A stretch of DNA of 64,000 bases from Haloprofundus salinisoli (GCF_020097815.1 NZ_CP083663.1:930001-994000); one strand, 5' to 3'; counted from the stretch's first letter, positions 52,096-63,070 are shown. Numbers and translations are program-made. The notes: generated by a model not told the origin, from the sequence alone.

Positions 52096-52300
52096 ACCGT
52101 CGGTAACCGGTCATCGTCGAGGGCGCGGAAACTTCGTTTGTGGAGTGAGGAGCCGAAACGGTCTGACTGCAGAAACTGACCGGCGTGCGCTCAGCGACGG
52201 GACGATTCGCTCGTCGTGAGATTCAAACCCCCTGTCGCACGCTGAATTTAAGCGGTCACTCGTCACGAGCGACTTGCTCACAAGTCGAAATTCAGAGAAA

Positions 52301-52373
52301 CGCCCGAGGCGGGATTTGAACCCGCGTCACGACCGTGACAGGGTCGTATGATGGGCCACTACACCACCCGGGC
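52301..52373 (-). tRNA. tRNA-Asp (GUC), copy 1
   Basis: A 73-nt cloverleaf with acceptor GCCCGGG/CUCGGGC and discriminator G. Anticodon loop CUGUCAC gives anticodon GUC for aspartate. The T-arm is GGGUUCAAAUCCC. It is identical to the copy at 52769-52841 except one D-arm base (a C in the D-loop area instead of U). Both look functional. A TATA-like ATTAATAACC lies 30-40 bp upstream on the minus strand. Confidence 0.95.
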
Positions 52374-52434
52374 CTGAAACGCATCCGAGTGTACTGGTCG
52401 GGGTTATTAATGGGTGTCGATATCCGTTGCGAGC

Positions 52435-52674
52435 TGTGTAGTCAGCATCGACTCGGCCATCTCCACCAACTGTAGAGCTGTAGAGGTTGAACCGGATAGA
52501 GCCGTTCACCCAGTTTCCGGTTTTGCACTGAACGCGAGAGAGTGTTTCGTGGTCGTCGACAACTAAATCGTAGCGGTCACTGTCTCCGAATGGAACCGAA
52601 ACCGAGAATCCAAGGTTCATCAGCGAAGCAAGTATCACCGCTTCAGTTTCGTCACCTCGACGAGACGGATTCAT
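52435..52674 (-). pseudogene. Truncated PD-(D/E)xK endonuclease remnant
   Basis: About 80 codons starting MNPSRRGDETEAVILASLMN, then VPFGDSDRYDLVVDDHETLSRVQCKTGN. This is the N-terminal half of a haloarchaeal PD-(D/E)xK endonuclease (intron- or mobile-element-associated type), with the D...D-x-V, and Q-x-K positions of the nuclease core visible. After residue 80 (DADYT) the similarity stops, and the frame runs on into tRNA-Asp. The intact family is about 150-160 aa, so the C-terminal half is missing and the gene is probably dead. It is enclosed by two tRNA-Asp genes, as expected for a remnant of an integrated element. Confidence 0.72.
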
Positions 52675-52768
52675 ATTCCGGCATCTCGCCTGATCGGGTT
52701 TGAATCTGCAGATGACGGCACGTTCCGCGGTGAGACGCCCCGCTCACGGTTTGAGTTCAGTAAAATAA

Positions 52769-52841
52769 CGCCCGAGGCGGGATTTGAACCCGCGTCACGA
52801 CCGTGACAGGGTCGTATGATAGGCCACTACACCACCCGGGC
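52769..52841 (-). tRNA. tRNA-Asp (GUC), copy 2
   Basis: A 73-nt cloverleaf, same acceptor, anticodon loop and T-arm as copy 1; differs at one D-arm position. Upstream on the minus strand a GTTATTTACG tract (about 52865-52875) can serve as TATA box. The 395-bp spacer between the two tRNAs holds the endonuclease remnant. Confidence 0.96.
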
Positions 52842-53028
52842 TTGCTGCAATCATTCGTTTCTCCGTGTCGTAAATAACGCTTACCATCCTGATGCGCCGT
52901 GCGTCGGGATACCGCGGCCCGCATGGCCGGAAGGCATATAATAGGGCACGTTCAGGTGGAGTGTAATGCAGGTTCCCGCTGTGGGTTCGGCCACAGCCGG
53001 TTAGCGGTGCGCCGCGCGGTTGGCAAGT

Positions 53029-53037
53029 GTTATATAG
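53029..53037 (+). promoter_or_regulatory. TATA box of the rpo operon
   Basis: GTTATATAG about 62 bp upstream of the rpoH ATG, which would give a leader of about 35-40 nt. A second TATA-like tract, GCATATAATAG, lies at about 52934-52944. Both fit transcription towards rpoH. Confidence 0.6.
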
Positions 53038-53095
53038 ATGGGTCGTTAATCCCGCTGTAGTATCTCGTGAGAGCTTCTTCCCACAAGCCCCACCC

Positions 53096-53323
53096 ATGGT
53101 AGACGTAAGCCAACACAAACTTGTCCCGGAGCACACGCTCGTCGACGAGGAGGCCGTCGACGAAGTGCTACAGGAGTACAACGTCAAACGGACGAATCTG
53201 CCGAAGATCAAACGCAAAGACCCGGCGTTACCGGACGAGGCCGAACCCGGCGACGTCGTCAGAATCGTGCGCGACTCGCGAACGACGGACCAAGCAGTCG
53301 TTTATCGACTGGTGATCGAATGA
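53096..53323 (+). CDS. rpoH: DNA-directed RNA polymerase subunit H
   Basis: A 75-aa archaeal RpoH, homologue of the C-terminal domain of eukaryotic Rpb5. Motifs [23 protein letters not shown] and [10 protein letters not shown] are typical; the end [20 protein letters not shown] is the usual signature. First gene of the RNA polymerase operon; its stop overlaps the rpoB2 start (ATGA at 53320), so translation is coupled. Confidence 0.97.
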   Translation: MVDVSQHKLVPEHTLVDEEAVDEVLQEYNVKRTNLPKIKRKDPALPDEAEPGDVVRIVRDSRTTDQAVVYRLVIE

Positions 53324-54885
53324 ATCGACAAGACCGACGCACCATCTCCCGACAGTACTTCTCGGAGGAACGACTCGCAGAACACCACTTCCGTTCGTTC
53401 AACGCCTTCCTCCAACGCGGCATGCAGGAAGTCGTCGACGAGAAGGAGACCATCGACACCGACATCGGCGACAAGGAGGGCGAGGAGCCCGTCTACGTCG
53501 AACTCGGCGACGTCCGGGTCGTCACCCCGCGCGTCCGCGAGGCCGACGGCAGTGAGGAACTGCTGTATCCGCAGGAAGCCCGCCTCCGGAACATCACCTA
53601 CTCCGCGCCGGTGTTCATGGAGATGTCCATCGTTCGCGGCGGCGAGGAGGAAGAGGAGATCGTCGTCGACTCCACGGAGACGAAGGTCGGCCGCATGCCC
53701 ATCATGGTCGGGTCGGAGCGCTGCAACATCTCCGGCTTCGACCACGACGAACTCGTCGAAATCGGCGAGGACCCCGTCGATCCCGGCGGTTACTTCATCG
53801 TCAACGGCTCCGAGCGCGTACTGATGACGAGCGAGGACCTCGCGCCGAACAAGATTCTCGCCGAGTACGACACGAAGTACGGCGACGAGATTCAGGTCGC
53901 CAAGACGTTCAGCCAGCGCCGCGGCTACCGCGCGCTCGTGCTCTGTGAGCGCGGCCGCGACGGCCTCCTGGAGGTTTCGTTCCCCTCGGTCTCCGGGTCG
54001 GTGAACTTCGTGACGCTCGTGCGCGCGCTGGGCCTCGAATCCGACGAGGAGATCGTCCACCGCGTCTCCGACGATCCCGAGATCGTGAAGTTCATGCTCG
54101 AAAATCTGGAGGAGGCCGACGTCCAGACGACCGAGGAGGCGATCGAGACGCTCGGTAAGCGCGTCGCCAGTGGTCAGGGAAAGAACTACCAGCTGAAACG
54201 CGCCAACTACGTCATCGACCGCTACCTCCTGCCGCACCTCCACGAGGAGGGCGTCGAAGAGGAGGAAGTCCGCATCAACAAGGCGTTCTACCTCTGCCGG
54301 ATGGCCGAGGCGTGTTTCGAACTCGCGCTGCAGCGCCGCGAGGCCGACGACAAGGACCACTACGCCAACAAGCGCCTCAAGGTCTCAGGCGACCTGATGA
54401 AGGACCTGTTCCGGACGGCGCTGAACAAACTGGCGCGCGACGTGAAGTACCAGCTCGAACGCGCGAACATGCGTAATCGCAACCTGACGGTCAACACCGT
54501 CGTTCGCTCCGACGTGCTGACCGAGCGGCTCGAACACCCCATCGCGACGGGGAACTGGGTCGGCGGGCGCTCCGGCGTCTCGCAGCTGGTCGACCGGACC
54601 GACTACATGGGCGTGTTGTCTCACCTGCGCCGCCTGCGCTCACCGCTGTCGCGCTCGCAGCCGCACTTCGAGGCACGCGACCTGCACGCGACCCAGTGGG
54701 GTCGCATCTGTCCCTCCGAGACCCCGGAAGGGCCGAACTGCGGGCTGGTGAAGAACTTCGCGCAGGCGATGGAGCTCTCCCAGAACGTCGAGGACGAACA
54801 GGCACTGAAACGAGAACTGGCGTCGATGGGTGTCGAGGGGATGCCCGGACTGGAAGGCGTCGAACCCACCACGGCGGACGACTAA
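53320..54885 (+). CDS. rpoB2: RNA polymerase subunit B'' (N-terminal half of beta)
   Basis: A 521-aa half of the second-largest subunit, split in halophiles into B'' and B'. It includes the protrusion, lobe and fork parts, ending near the conserved [25 protein letters not shown] (about residues 461-485). Segments [20 protein letters not shown] and [15 protein letters not shown]-like helices are typical. Overlaps the rpoH stop by 4 bases; 3 bp separate it from B'. Confidence 0.97.
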   Translation: MNRQDRRTISRQYFSEERLAEHHFRSFNAFLQRGMQEVVDEKETIDTDIGDKEGEEPVYVELGDVRVVTPRVREADGSEELLYPQEARLRNITYSAPVFMEMSIVRGGEEEEEIVVDSTETKVGRMPIMVGSERCNISGFDHDELVEIGEDPVDPGGYFIVNGSERVLMTSEDLAPNKILAEYDTKYGDEIQVAKTFSQRRGYRALVLCERGRDGLLEVSFPSVSGSVNFVTLVRALGLESDEEIVHRVSDDPEIVKFMLENLEEADVQTTEEAIETLGKRVASGQGKNYQLKRANYVIDRYLLPHLHEEGVEEEEVRINKAFYLCRMAEACFELALQRREADDKDHYANKRLKVSGDLMKDLFRTALNKLARDVKYQLERANMRNRNLTVNTVVRSDVLTERLEHPIATGNWVGGRSGVSQLVDRTDYMGVLSHLRRLRSPLSRSQPHFEARDLHATQWGRICPSETPEGPNCGLVKNFAQAMELSQNVEDEQALKRELASMGVEGMPGLEGVEPTTADD

Positions 54886-54888
54886 ACC

Positions 54889-56715
54889 ATGGCTCAGGCA
54901 CGAGAGGCGAAAGTATACGTCAACGGCAGCTTGGTCGGGACCCACCCGGACCCGAACCAGCTCGCAGCACAGATTCGGGAAGCACGACGACGCGGCGACG
55001 TCAGCGAGATGGTCAACGTCTCGGTGAGAGGTCGGACCCGCGAAGTCATCATCAACGCGGACGCGGGTCGCGCCCGTCGCCCGCTCATCGTCGTCGAGGG
55101 CGGCGAACCGCTGCTCGGCGACGAGGAGATCGAAGCCGTCGAGAACGGTGAACTGGAGTTCCAGGACCTCGTCGACCGCGGCTACATCGAGTTCATCGAC
55201 GCCGAGGAGGAGGAGGACATCTACGTCGGCGTCGACGAGGACGAGCTCACTCCCGAGCACACTCACCTCGAAGTCGACCCGCAGCTCATCTTCGGCATCG
55301 GCGCCGGGATGATTCCGTACCCGGAGCACAACGCCTCGCCCCGGATTACGATGGGGGCAGGGATGATGAAGCAGTCGCTCGGCATCCCGTCGGCGAACTA
55401 CCGCATCCGCCCGGACACGCGTCAGCACCTGATGCACTACCCGCAGCTCGCGATGGTGAAGACGCAGACGACCGAGCAGATCAACTTCGACGAGCGCCCC
55501 GCGGCGCAGAACTTCGTCGTCGCCGTGATGAGCTACGAGGGGTTCAACATCGAGGACGCGCTCGTCATGAACAAGGGGTCGGTCGACCGCGCGCTCGCGC
55601 GGTCACATTTCTTCCGCACCTACGAGGGCGAGGAACGACGTTACCCCGGCGGTCAGGAGGACCGCTTCGAGATTCCGTCGCAGGATGTTCGCGGTGCGCG
55701 CGGGGAAGACGCGTACACGCACCTCGACGACGACGGCCTCGTCAACCCCGAGACGGTCGTCGACGAGAACTCGGTGCTTCTCGGCAAGACGTCGCCGCCG
55801 CGGTTCCTCGAAGAGCCCGACGACATGGGCGGGCTCAGCCCGCAGAAGCGCCGCGAGACGTCAGTCACGATGCGCTCGGGCGAAGACGGCGTCGTCGACA
55901 CGGTGACGCTGATGGAGGGCGAGGACGGCTCGAAGCTCTCGAAAGTCTCCGTCCGCGACGAGCGGATTCCGGAGCTCGGTGACAAGTTCGCGTCCCGGCA
56001 CGGACAGAAAGGCGTCGTGGGCCACCTCGCGCCGCAACAGGACATGCCGTTTACCGCCGACGGCGTCGTCCCCGACCTGGTTCTCAACCCACACGCGCTC
56101 CCGTCGCGCATGACGGTCGGTCACGTGTTGGAGATGCTCGGCGGCAAGGTCGGCGCGCTCGAAGGCCGTCGCGTCGACGGCACGGCGTTCCAAGGCGAGA
56201 ACGAGGAGGACCTCCGCGGCGCGCTCGAAGACCACGGCTTCATGTCCTCCGGCAAGGAGGTCATGTACTCCGGCGTCACCGGCGAGAAGATCGAGGCGCA
56301 GATCTTCGTGGGCGTCATCTTCTACCACAAGCTGTACCACATGGTGAGCAACAAACTGCACGCCCGCTCGCGCGGGCCGGTGCAGGTGCTCACCCGCCAG
56401 CCCACGGAGGGTCGCGCCCGCGAGGGTGGGCTCCGCGTCGGCGAGATGGAGCGCGAGGTGCTCATCGGCCACGGCGCGGCGATGGCACTGAAGGAGCGAC
56501 TGTTGGACTCCTCGGACCGCGAGGAAGTGTACATCTCGGCGGACACCGGGATGGTCGCGGTCGAGGACCGCGAGCAGCGCCGGATCTACGACCCCGTCAC
56601 CGGCGACGAGGACAACATCCACCGCGTCGAGGTGAGTTACGCGTTCAAACTCCTGCTCGACGAGATGAAAGCGCTCGGCATTCGACCGAAACTCGAACTG
56701 GAGGACGCAGTTTAA
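54889..56715 (+). CDS. rpoB1: RNA polymerase subunit B' (C-terminal half of beta)
   Basis: A 608-aa half of the second-largest subunit with most of the hybrid-binding and wall regions. Conserved stretches are [27 protein letters not shown]-like [19 protein letters not shown] (about residues 362-381, lining the active centre), [21 protein letters not shown] and the C-terminal clamp region. The B'/B'' split is normal for halophiles. Its TAA is directly followed by the A' ATG with no spacer. Confidence 0.97.
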   Translation: MAQAREAKVYVNGSLVGTHPDPNQLAAQIREARRRGDVSEMVNVSVRGRTREVIINADAGRARRPLIVVEGGEPLLGDEEIEAVENGELEFQDLVDRGYIEFIDAEEEEDIYVGVDEDELTPEHTHLEVDPQLIFGIGAGMIPYPEHNASPRITMGAGMMKQSLGIPSANYRIRPDTRQHLMHYPQLAMVKTQTTEQINFDERPAAQNFVVAVMSYEGFNIEDALVMNKGSVDRALARSHFFRTYEGEERRYPGGQEDRFEIPSQDVRGARGEDAYTHLDDDGLVNPETVVDENSVLLGKTSPPRFLEEPDDMGGLSPQKRRETSVTMRSGEDGVVDTVTLMEGEDGSKLSKVSVRDERIPELGDKFASRHGQKGVVGHLAPQQDMPFTADGVVPDLVLNPHALPSRMTVGHVLEMLGGKVGALEGRRVDGTAFQGENEEDLRGALEDHGFMSSGKEVMYSGVTGEKIEAQIFVGVIFYHKLYHMVSNKLHARSRGPVQVLTRQPTEGRAREGGLRVGEMEREVLIGHGAAMALKERLLDSSDREEVYISADTGMVAVEDREQRRIYDPVTGDEDNIHRVEVSYAFKLLLDEMKALGIRPKLELEDAV

Positions 56716-59646
56716 ATGTCAATGCAAACACCGAAAGAAATCGGCGGCATCCGCTTCGGGCTGATGGACCCGGAGACGTATCGAGATATGTCCGCGACGA
56801 AAGTCATCACCGCGGACACCTACGACGACGACGGCTACCCCATCGACATGGGGCTGATGGACCCCCGACTGGGCGTCATCGACCCCGGTCTGGAGTGTCG
56901 CACCTGCGGGCAGCACTCGGGGTCGTGTAACGGCCACTTCGGCCACATCGAACTGGCCGCCCCCGTCATCCACGTCGGATTCACCAAACTCATCCGACGG
57001 CTGCTGCGCTCGACGTGCCGGCAGTGCGGTCGGCTCGCGCTGACCGACGAGGAGCAGGCGGAGTTCCGCACCAGCATGCAGCGAGCCGAGGAGCTCAGCG
57101 AGGACTGGAGCGACGTGATGAAGGCCGCGGTTCGACAGGCGCGGAAAGCCAAGCGCTGCCCGCACTGCAACGAGCCCCAGCACGACATCAAACACGAGAA
57201 ACCGACGACGTACTACGAGGTCCAGGACGTGCTCTCGGGGGAGTACTCCGAACTCATCGCCGAGGCGATGCAGCCCGACGAGGAGGAGGACCGAGAGGGG
57301 ATGGCCCCCCAGGAGCTGGCGGAGAAGACGGATATCGAGCTCCAGCGGATCAACCAGATTCTCTCCGGGGAGTTCCGTCCCCGCAAGGACGACCGCAAGG
57401 CCATCGAGAAGGCGCTCTCGATCGACCTCACCGTCGAGGACATGAACAAGCTGATGCCCTCGGATATCCGCGACTGGTTCGAGGACATCCCGGACGACGA
57501 CATGGAGACGCTCGGCATCGACTCCGAGCGCGCGCGCCCCGAGTGGATGATTCTCACCGTCCTACCGGTGCCGCCGGTGACGGCGCGTCCGTCGATTACG
57601 CTCGACAACGGCCAGCGTTCCGAGGACGACCTGACGCACAAACTGGTCGACATCATCCGCATCAACCAGCGGTTCATGGAGAACCGCGAGGCCGGTGCGC
57701 CGCAGCTCATCATCGAGGACCTCTGGGAACTGCTGCAGTACCACGTCACCACGTTCATCGACAACGAGATCTCGGGCACGCCCCCCGCGCGACACCGCTC
57801 CGGCCGCCCGCTGAAGACGCTCAGCCAGCGGCTGAAAGGCAAAGAGGGTCGATTCCGCGGTTCGCTCTCCGGGAAGCGCGTCAACTTCTCGGCGCGTACC
57901 GTCATTTCGCCGGACCCGACGCTCTCGCTCAACGAGGTCGGCGTCCCGGACCGCGTCGCGACGGAGATGACCCAGACGATGAACGTCACCGAGCGGAACA
58001 TGGAGGACGCACGGCAGTACGTCCGCAACGGCCCCGAGAGCCACCCGGGCGCGAACTACGTCAAGCGCCCCGACGGCCGCCGTCTGAAGGTGACCGAGAA
58101 GAACTGCGAGGAGCTCGCCGAGAAAGTCGAACTCGGCTGGGAAGTGAACCGCCACCTCATCGACGGTGACATCGTCATCTTCAACCGACAGCCGTCGCTG
58201 CACCGGATGTCCATCATGGCCCACGAAGTGGTCGTGATGCCGTACAAGACGTTCCGGCTCAACACCGTCGTCTGTCCGCCGTACAACGCCGACTTCGACG
58301 GCGACGAGATGAACATGCACGCGCTGCAGAACGAGGAGGCTCGCGCGGAGGCGCGCGTCCTCATGCGCGTGCAGGAACAGATTCTCAGCCCGCGTTTCGG
58401 CGAGAACATCATCGGCGCGATTCAGGACCACATCTCCGGTACGTACCTGCTGACCCACGAGAATCCGAAGTTCTCGGAGACGCAGGCGCTGGACCTGCTT
58501 CGCGCGACCCGAGTGGACGAGCTGCCCGAACCCGACGGCGAGGAGGACGGCGAGTCCTACTGGACCGGCCACTCCATCTTCTCGGAGCTGCTGCCCGACG
58601 ACCTCTCTTTGGAGTTCAGCAGTTCGACCGGCGACGACGTTGTCATCGAGAACGGCCAACTCGTTGGCGGCACCATCGACGAGGACGCCGTCGGTGCGTT
58701 CGGCGGCGAGATCGTCGACACCATCACCAAGGTGTACTCCGAGACGCGCGCACGGATTTTCGTCAACGAGATTTCGGCGCTGGCGATGCGCGCCATCATG
58801 CACTTCGGCTTCTCCATCGGTATCGACGACGAGTCGATTCCGGAGGAGGCCGGCGAGCAGGTCGACGAGGCCATCGAGAACGCCTACGAGCGCATCGAGG
58901 AACTCATCACCACGTACGACGCGGGCGAGCTCGAATCGCTGCCGGGTCGCACCGTCGACGAGACGCTGGAGATGAAGATTATGCAGACGCTCGGCAAAGC
59001 GCGTGACTCCGCAGGCGAGATCGCCGACGACCACTTCGGCGACGACAACCCGGCGGTCATCATGGCCCGCTCCGGTGCGCGTGGTTCGATGCTGAACCTC
59101 ACGCAGATGGCCGGCTGCGTCGGCCAGCAGGCAGTTCGGGGCGAGCGCATCAACCGCGGCTACGAGGACCGCACCCTCAGCCACTACAAGCCGAACGACC
59201 TCTCGGCGGAGGCCCACGGCTTCGTGGAGAACTCCTACCGCGGCGGCCTGACGCCGCGTGAGTTCTTCTTCCACGCGATGGGTGGCCGAGAGGGGTTGGT
59301 CGACACGGCAGTCCGCACCTCCAAGTCCGGATACCTGCAGCGTCGGCTCATCAACGCGCTCTCCGAACTGGAGACGCAGTACGACGGGACGGTGCGCGAC
59401 ACCTCGGGCACCATCGTCCAGTTCGAGTTCGGCGAGGACGGCACCTCGCCGGTGAAGGTGTCCTCCTCGAAGGACAACGACATCGACGTCGAGAGCATCG
59501 CCGACCGCGTGATGGACGCCGAGTTCGACGACGAAGCGACCCGTCAGCAGTTCCTCGGCCGCGAGGAACCGCCGACGAACCTCTCCGAGCACGCCGAGCC
59601 CCGACTGAGCGAGGCACGCATCCAGGAGGTAGAGTCCGATGACTGA
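56716..59646 (+). CDS. rpoA1: RNA polymerase subunit A' (N-terminal two-thirds of largest subunit)
   Basis: A 976-aa subunit containing the catalytic loop [12 protein letters not shown] (about residues 524-535), whose three aspartates hold the catalytic magnesium. The N-terminal zinc clamp has [18 protein letters not shown] (about 59-76) and [14 protein letters not shown]. Bridge helix sequence is near [29 protein letters not shown] (about 852-880). It overlaps the A'' gene by 8 bases, where the largest subunit is split in all archaea. Confidence 0.97.
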   Translation: MSMQTPKEIGGIRFGLMDPETYRDMSATKVITADTYDDDGYPIDMGLMDPRLGVIDPGLECRTCGQHSGSCNGHFGHIELAAPVIHVGFTKLIRRLLRSTCRQCGRLALTDEEQAEFRTSMQRAEELSEDWSDVMKAAVRQARKAKRCPHCNEPQHDIKHEKPTTYYEVQDVLSGEYSELIAEAMQPDEEEDREGMAPQELAEKTDIELQRINQILSGEFRPRKDDRKAIEKALSIDLTVEDMNKLMPSDIRDWFEDIPDDDMETLGIDSERARPEWMILTVLPVPPVTARPSITLDNGQRSEDDLTHKLVDIIRINQRFMENREAGAPQLIIEDLWELLQYHVTTFIDNEISGTPPARHRSGRPLKTLSQRLKGKEGRFRGSLSGKRVNFSARTVISPDPTLSLNEVGVPDRVATEMTQTMNVTERNMEDARQYVRNGPESHPGANYVKRPDGRRLKVTEKNCEELAEKVELGWEVNRHLIDGDIVIFNRQPSLHRMSIMAHEVVVMPYKTFRLNTVVCPPYNADFDGDEMNMHALQNEEARAEARVLMRVQEQILSPRFGENIIGAIQDHISGTYLLTHENPKFSETQALDLLRATRVDELPEPDGEEDGESYWTGHSIFSELLPDDLSLEFSSSTGDDVVIENGQLVGGTIDEDAVGAFGGEIVDTITKVYSETRARIFVNEISALAMRAIMHFGFSIGIDDESIPEEAGEQVDEAIENAYERIEELITTYDAGELESLPGRTVDETLEMKIMQTLGKARDSAGEIADDHFGDDNPAVIMARSGARGSMLNLTQMAGCVGQQAVRGERINRGYEDRTLSHYKPNDLSAEAHGFVENSYRGGLTPREFFFHAMGGREGLVDTAVRTSKSGYLQRRLINALSELETQYDGTVRDTSGTIVQFEFGEDGTSPVKVSSSKDNDIDVESIADRVMDAEFDDEATRQQFLGREEPPTNLSEHAEPRLSEARIQEVESDD

Positions 59647-60847
59647 GATCACAGACGACATCGAAGCCGTCGTCGAGGACACCGAGCTCCCGCGACGACT
59701 CAAAGACCGGGTGTACCGCACCATCGAAGAGCGAGACGACGTCAGCGTCGAGAAAGCCGATGACATCGCCCGCGCCGTCGAAGTGCGCTATCTGGACACG
59801 CGCGTCGACCCGCTGGACCCCGTCGGCACCGTCTCCGCGCAGTCCATCGGCGAGCCGGGGACGCAGATGACGATGAACACGTTCCACTACGCGGGCGTCG
59901 CCGAGATCGACGTGACGCAGGGACTGCCGCGGCTCATCGAACTCGTGGACGCGCGGAAGACGCCGGACACGCCGATGATGACGGTCCACCTCGAAGACGA
60001 GTACGCGGAGGACCGCGAGAAGGCCCACGAGGTCGTCTGGAGCATCGAGGCGTCCAAAATCCTGGCACTCGGCGACGTGTCGACGAACGTCGCGGACATG
60101 CTCGTGCAGGTCGACCTCAACGACGAGACGCTGATGGAGCGGTGGCCCCGCGCCTCGAACGTCGAGGAGGTCGCCGACGAGATCGCCGACACCATCGAGG
60201 ACGCCCTCGGCGTCACGACCCGCCAGTCGGGCACGGTCATCGAGTTCGGCCCCGACCAGCCGAGCTACCGGAAGCTGCTGCAACTGGTCGAAGAGCTCCG
60301 CGACGTCGTGTTCAAAGGCATCGAGGAGGTCACCCGCGTCGTCATCCGCAAGGAGAAGACCGACGACGGCGAGGAGTTCGTCCTCTACACCGAGGGGTCG
60401 GCGTTCGGCGACGTGCTCGCCATCGAGGGCGTCGACGCCTCGCGCACGACGTGTAACAACATCCACGAGATCCACCGCAACCTCGGCGTCGAGGCGGCCC
60501 GCGAGGCCATCATCAACGAGACGATGGAGACGCTCGAAGAGCAGGGCCTCGACGACGTGAACGTCCGCCACCTGATGCTCGTCGCCGACATCATGACGAA
60601 CCGCGGCACCATCGAGTCCATCGGCCGTCACGGTATCTCCGGGTCGAAGGAGTCGGTGCTCGCGCGAGCGGCGTTCGAGGTGACGGTCAACCACCTGCTC
60701 GACGCCGCGATCCACGGCGAGGAGGACGACCTCAACGGCGTCATCGAGAACGTCATCGTCGGCAAGCCGGTCTCCATCGGCACCGGCGACGTGGACCTCC
60801 GGATGGGCTCGTTCAGCGCGAACACCGAACAGCCCTCGGACGACTGA
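59639..60847 (+). CDS. rpoA2: RNA polymerase subunit A'' (C-terminal third of largest subunit)
   Basis: A 402-aa subunit that completes the largest subunit with the trigger loop and jaw. [32 protein letters not shown] (about 69-100) is the trigger loop region, and TSGSKE-like [30 protein letters not shown] (about 326-355) the conserved end. Overlaps A' by 8 bases, so translation is coupled. nusA follows 6 bp after its stop. Confidence 0.97.
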   Translation: MTEITDDIEAVVEDTELPRRLKDRVYRTIEERDDVSVEKADDIARAVEVRYLDTRVDPLDPVGTVSAQSIGEPGTQMTMNTFHYAGVAEIDVTQGLPRLIELVDARKTPDTPMMTVHLEDEYAEDREKAHEVVWSIEASKILALGDVSTNVADMLVQVDLNDETLMERWPRASNVEEVADEIADTIEDALGVTTRQSGTVIEFGPDQPSYRKLLQLVEELRDVVFKGIEEVTRVVIRKEKTDDGEEFVLYTEGSAFGDVLAIEGVDASRTTCNNIHEIHRNLGVEAAREAIINETMETLEEQGLDDVNVRHLMLVADIMTNRGTIESIGRHGISGSKESVLARAAFEVTVNHLLDAAIHGEEDDLNGVIENVIVGKPVSIGTGDVDLRMGSFSANTEQPSDD

Positions 60848-60853
60848 CGACCC

Positions 60854-61273
60854 ATGCGCGTCACGCTGTCGGACGACGCTCGCCGCTATCTCGGCGCGTT
60901 CGACGAGGAGACAGGTGCGAGTGCCAGCGACTGTCTCGTCTACGACGACCGAATCGTCGTGCTCGTCGGCGCGGGCGAGATGGGCAAGGCCATCGGTCCC
61001 GGCGGCAAGACGGTGAAACGACTCGAACGCAAACTCGGCCGAAACGTCGAGCTCGTCGAGGACGCGGACACCCCCGAGGCGTTCGTCTCCAGTGCGCTCG
61101 CGCCCGCGACGGTCCGACACGTGACCATCAGCGACCAGAACGACCGCGTCGCCTACGTCGAAGTCGCCGAGGGCGACCGCGGCGTCGCCATCGGTAAGCG
61201 CGGCCAAAACATCGAGACGGCGCGGCGGTTGGCCCGCCGTCACTACGACATCGACGACATTCAACTGACGTAG
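60854..61273 (+). CDS. nusA: Transcription elongation factor NusA-like protein
   Basis: A 139-aa archaeal NusA, which has only the two KH RNA-binding domains and lacks the bacterial N- and C-terminal parts. The KH signatures are GAGEMGKAIGPGGKTVKRLERKLG and RGVAIGKRGQNIETARRLARRHYDID (about 99-125). It is co-transcribed with the RNA polymerase genes, 6 bp after A''. This operon order is conserved in archaea. There is no rpl30e between A'' and nusA here. Confidence 0.95.
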   Translation: MRVTLSDDARRYLGAFDEETGASASDCLVYDDRIVVLVGAGEMGKAIGPGGKTVKRLERKLGRNVELVEDADTPEAFVSSALAPATVRHVTISDQNDRVAYVEVAEGDRGVAIGKRGQNIETARRLARRHYDIDDIQLT

Positions 61274-61394
61274 CCCGCCGGGGCCGTAGCACGGTCCTAC
61301 CGCTCGGCATCGTCGCCGTGGTTCGGTTTAGGGCTATGACTGACGCTCTTTACAAGCCCTATAACTAACCGTCTGAACGTCGTCCTGCTATCGT

Positions 61395-61778
61395 ATGTCA
61401 CATTCCGAGCAGCGGCCGTCCGTCTCCGACGGGCCGCGGTCCGCCGCCGAGCGGCGCACTGTCGACTCCGAGTCCAGCGCCGACTCGGCGTGTCGCCCCT
61501 CCGTCTCGATACGGTGTCCCTCCTGCGGCGAACCCATCAGTGCGACGCTGGCACTGCCCGGCGGCGACTCCGCCGACGCCCGAACGACCGACGACCCCGG
61601 CGAGTACCGGAAGACGGGGCGAGCGGACGGGGCGGCCGTTGTCGCAGACGGCGGAACCAACCCCGAGGACGAGCGTCCGGACCCCGGGCCCAACCCGGCG
61701 CTCGAGGGAGAGCTCTGCGGAAAGCCGCTGCGGTGTACGGATTGCGAAGGCGAGTTCGAGTTACTGTTTTACTACTGA
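61395..61778 (+). CDS. Zinc-ribbon haloarchaeal protein
   Basis: A 127-aa protein. Two C-x2-C pairs, SIRCPSCGEPIS (about 39-50) and LRCTDCEGEFELLFYY at the very end, form a zinc ribbon separated by a long Gly/Asp/Pro-rich linker. The aromatic C-terminus (FELLFYY) is typical of haloarchaeal small zinc proteins with no known role. It sits between nusA and rps12, where most archaea have no extra gene. A TATA-like CCCTATAACT (about 61357-61366) lies 29-38 bp upstream. Confidence 0.75.
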   Translation: MSHSEQRPSVSDGPRSAAERRTVDSESSADSACRPSVSIRCPSCGEPISATLALPGGDSADARTTDDPGEYRKTGRADGAAVVADGGTNPEDERPDPGPNPALEGELCGKPLRCTDCEGEFELLFYY

Positions 61779-61906
61779 GCGCTGCCGGGCGCAGGCCGGT
61801 AGCGATCTCCGCGGGACTCGGCAGTCGTCGGACGTTCGACGGGAGTCGTCTCCGAGAACGTTTCGACGGCCTCCAGAGCTATTGGTCGGGGTGCTGTACT
61901 ATCGGT

Positions 61907-62776
61907 ATGGGAGACGTCGCAGCGCTGCAGGTCGCGGCTCCGTTCGCGGAACTGCTTTCCGGTGACGGGCTGTTCGCCCGGGCGACCAAATTCGTCGTCA
62001 CGTTCGTGCTCGTTTACGGCGTGGGTCGGGTGGCCGTCGAACCGCTGTTGGTTCGGGCGGTCAGGGCGCGAAACGAGAACAACCCGACAGTCGTCGGTGC
62101 GGTCGAACTCTACCTCCGCATCGGCGTCGTGGCCGTCGCGTTCGGCGCGGCGCTGGGGGCGGCCGGGTACACGCGGGTGCTGACGGGGTCGACCATCGCC
62201 GTCGCCATCGTCTCGCTGACGGTGGGTGTCGCCGGGCGAGAGGTGCTCGGGACGCTCGTCGGCGGGTTGTTTCTCGTGACCGACCCGGACTTCAACGTCG
62301 GCGACTACATCGCGTGGGGCGACACCGAGGGCGTCGTCGAATCCATCGGCTTTCGGGTGACCCGCGTCCGGACCGTCGACAACGAGATAATCAGCGTTCC
62401 GAACACGGAACTGACGACGAACGTCATCACGAAGCCGTACGGACAGAACCAGTTCCGCATCAACGAGGAGGTGGGCGTCTACTACGAGGAGGATGTAGAG
62501 GAGGCCATCGGGATTCTGCGCGACGAGGCGGTGACTGACCCGGCTATCCTCTCGAACCCTCAACCGAAGATTCGCGTCACCGGCTTCGAGGGCGACCACA
62601 TCCGGCTGCAGGTGCTGTTCTGGGTTTCGGAACCGACGCGGCGGACGGTACTCGACACGTTCTCGGACTACGCCCGCCGGGTCCAGGTGCGGTGTGAGAA
62701 CGCCGGAATCACGCTCGGTGCGACCTCCGCGGTAGATATGGGCGGTGACCTCGCGGTCGAACGCGCCGGCGAGTGA
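61907..62776 (+). CDS. MscS-type mechanosensitive ion channel
   Basis: A 289-aa MscS-family channel that opens under membrane tension to release osmolytes. Three membrane helices in the first 130 residues end in the pore helix VGVAGREVLGTLVGGLFLVTD (about 106-126), then the beta-domain (DFNVGDYIAWGDTEGVVESIGFRVTRVRTVDNEIISVPN) and the alpha/beta cytoplasmic cage (VRCENAGITLGATSAVD). ATG at 61907 gives the standard short N-terminus. It follows the zinc-ribbon gene with 128 bp, and is an unusual guest in the rpo-rps12 block. Confidence 0.92.
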   Translation: MGDVAALQVAAPFAELLSGDGLFARATKFVVTFVLVYGVGRVAVEPLLVRAVRARNENNPTVVGAVELYLRIGVVAVAFGAALGAAGYTRVLTGSTIAVAIVSLTVGVAGREVLGTLVGGLFLVTDPDFNVGDYIAWGDTEGVVESIGFRVTRVRTVDNEIISVPNTELTTNVITKPYGQNQFRINEEVGVYYEEDVEEAIGILRDEAVTDPAILSNPQPKIRVTGFEGDHIRLQVLFWVSEPTRRTVLDTFSDYARRVQVRCENAGITLGATSAVDMGGDLAVERAGE

Positions 62777-62832
62777 GCACGGCGGGTCGCGGTCGACCGC
62801 TCGGCGGCGGTCGGGAAACGACGGGGCGTTGA

Positions 62833-62940
62833 CGAGCGAAGCGGGCGAGCGGCCGTGATGAACGAAGCGAAGCAACGGAGTCTCCGCGAGCGAAGCGGGT
62901 GGAGGCTCGTCGTGAGTGAAACGAAACGACGGAATCTCCG
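62833..62940 (+). repeat. Two tandem 54-bp repeat units
   Basis: Units at 62833-62886 and 62887-62940 both begin CGAGCGAAGCGGG and end in TCTCCG; they match at roughly 70 percent of positions. The ACGAAGCGAAGC-like core is a repeat type that also flanks other genes in this window, for example near 22560 and 29350. Confidence 0.8.
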
Positions 62941-63062
62941 CGCCGCGTTCGACCTGCGCCGCGCGGAGAGCGGTTCGTTCGAACCGGCGAGACGGACGCA
63001 GATTCGAGTAGCGGGGTGAAAGAAGGAATCTGAGGCCGTCTCGCCGAGGAGAAAAGAGGACG

Positions 63063-63070
63063 CTTAAGTA
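63063..63070 (+). promoter_or_regulatory. TATA box of rps12
   Basis: CTTAAGTA centred about 30 bp upstream of the rps12 ATG. A short GACTAAGTAG tract follows, and one of the two is the likely promoter. This shows that rps12-rps7 can be transcribed independently of the rpo genes. Confidence 0.6.

Noticed and set aside
52795-53217. 140-codon minus-strand frame over rpoH and tRNA-Asp
   Set aside because: Antisense of rpoH and of a tRNA, with Ser/Cys-rich composition.
57562-61264. Two long minus-strand frames opposite rpoA1 and rpoA2
   Set aside because: They mirror the polymerase genes and have composition of antisense of GC-rich coding DNA.
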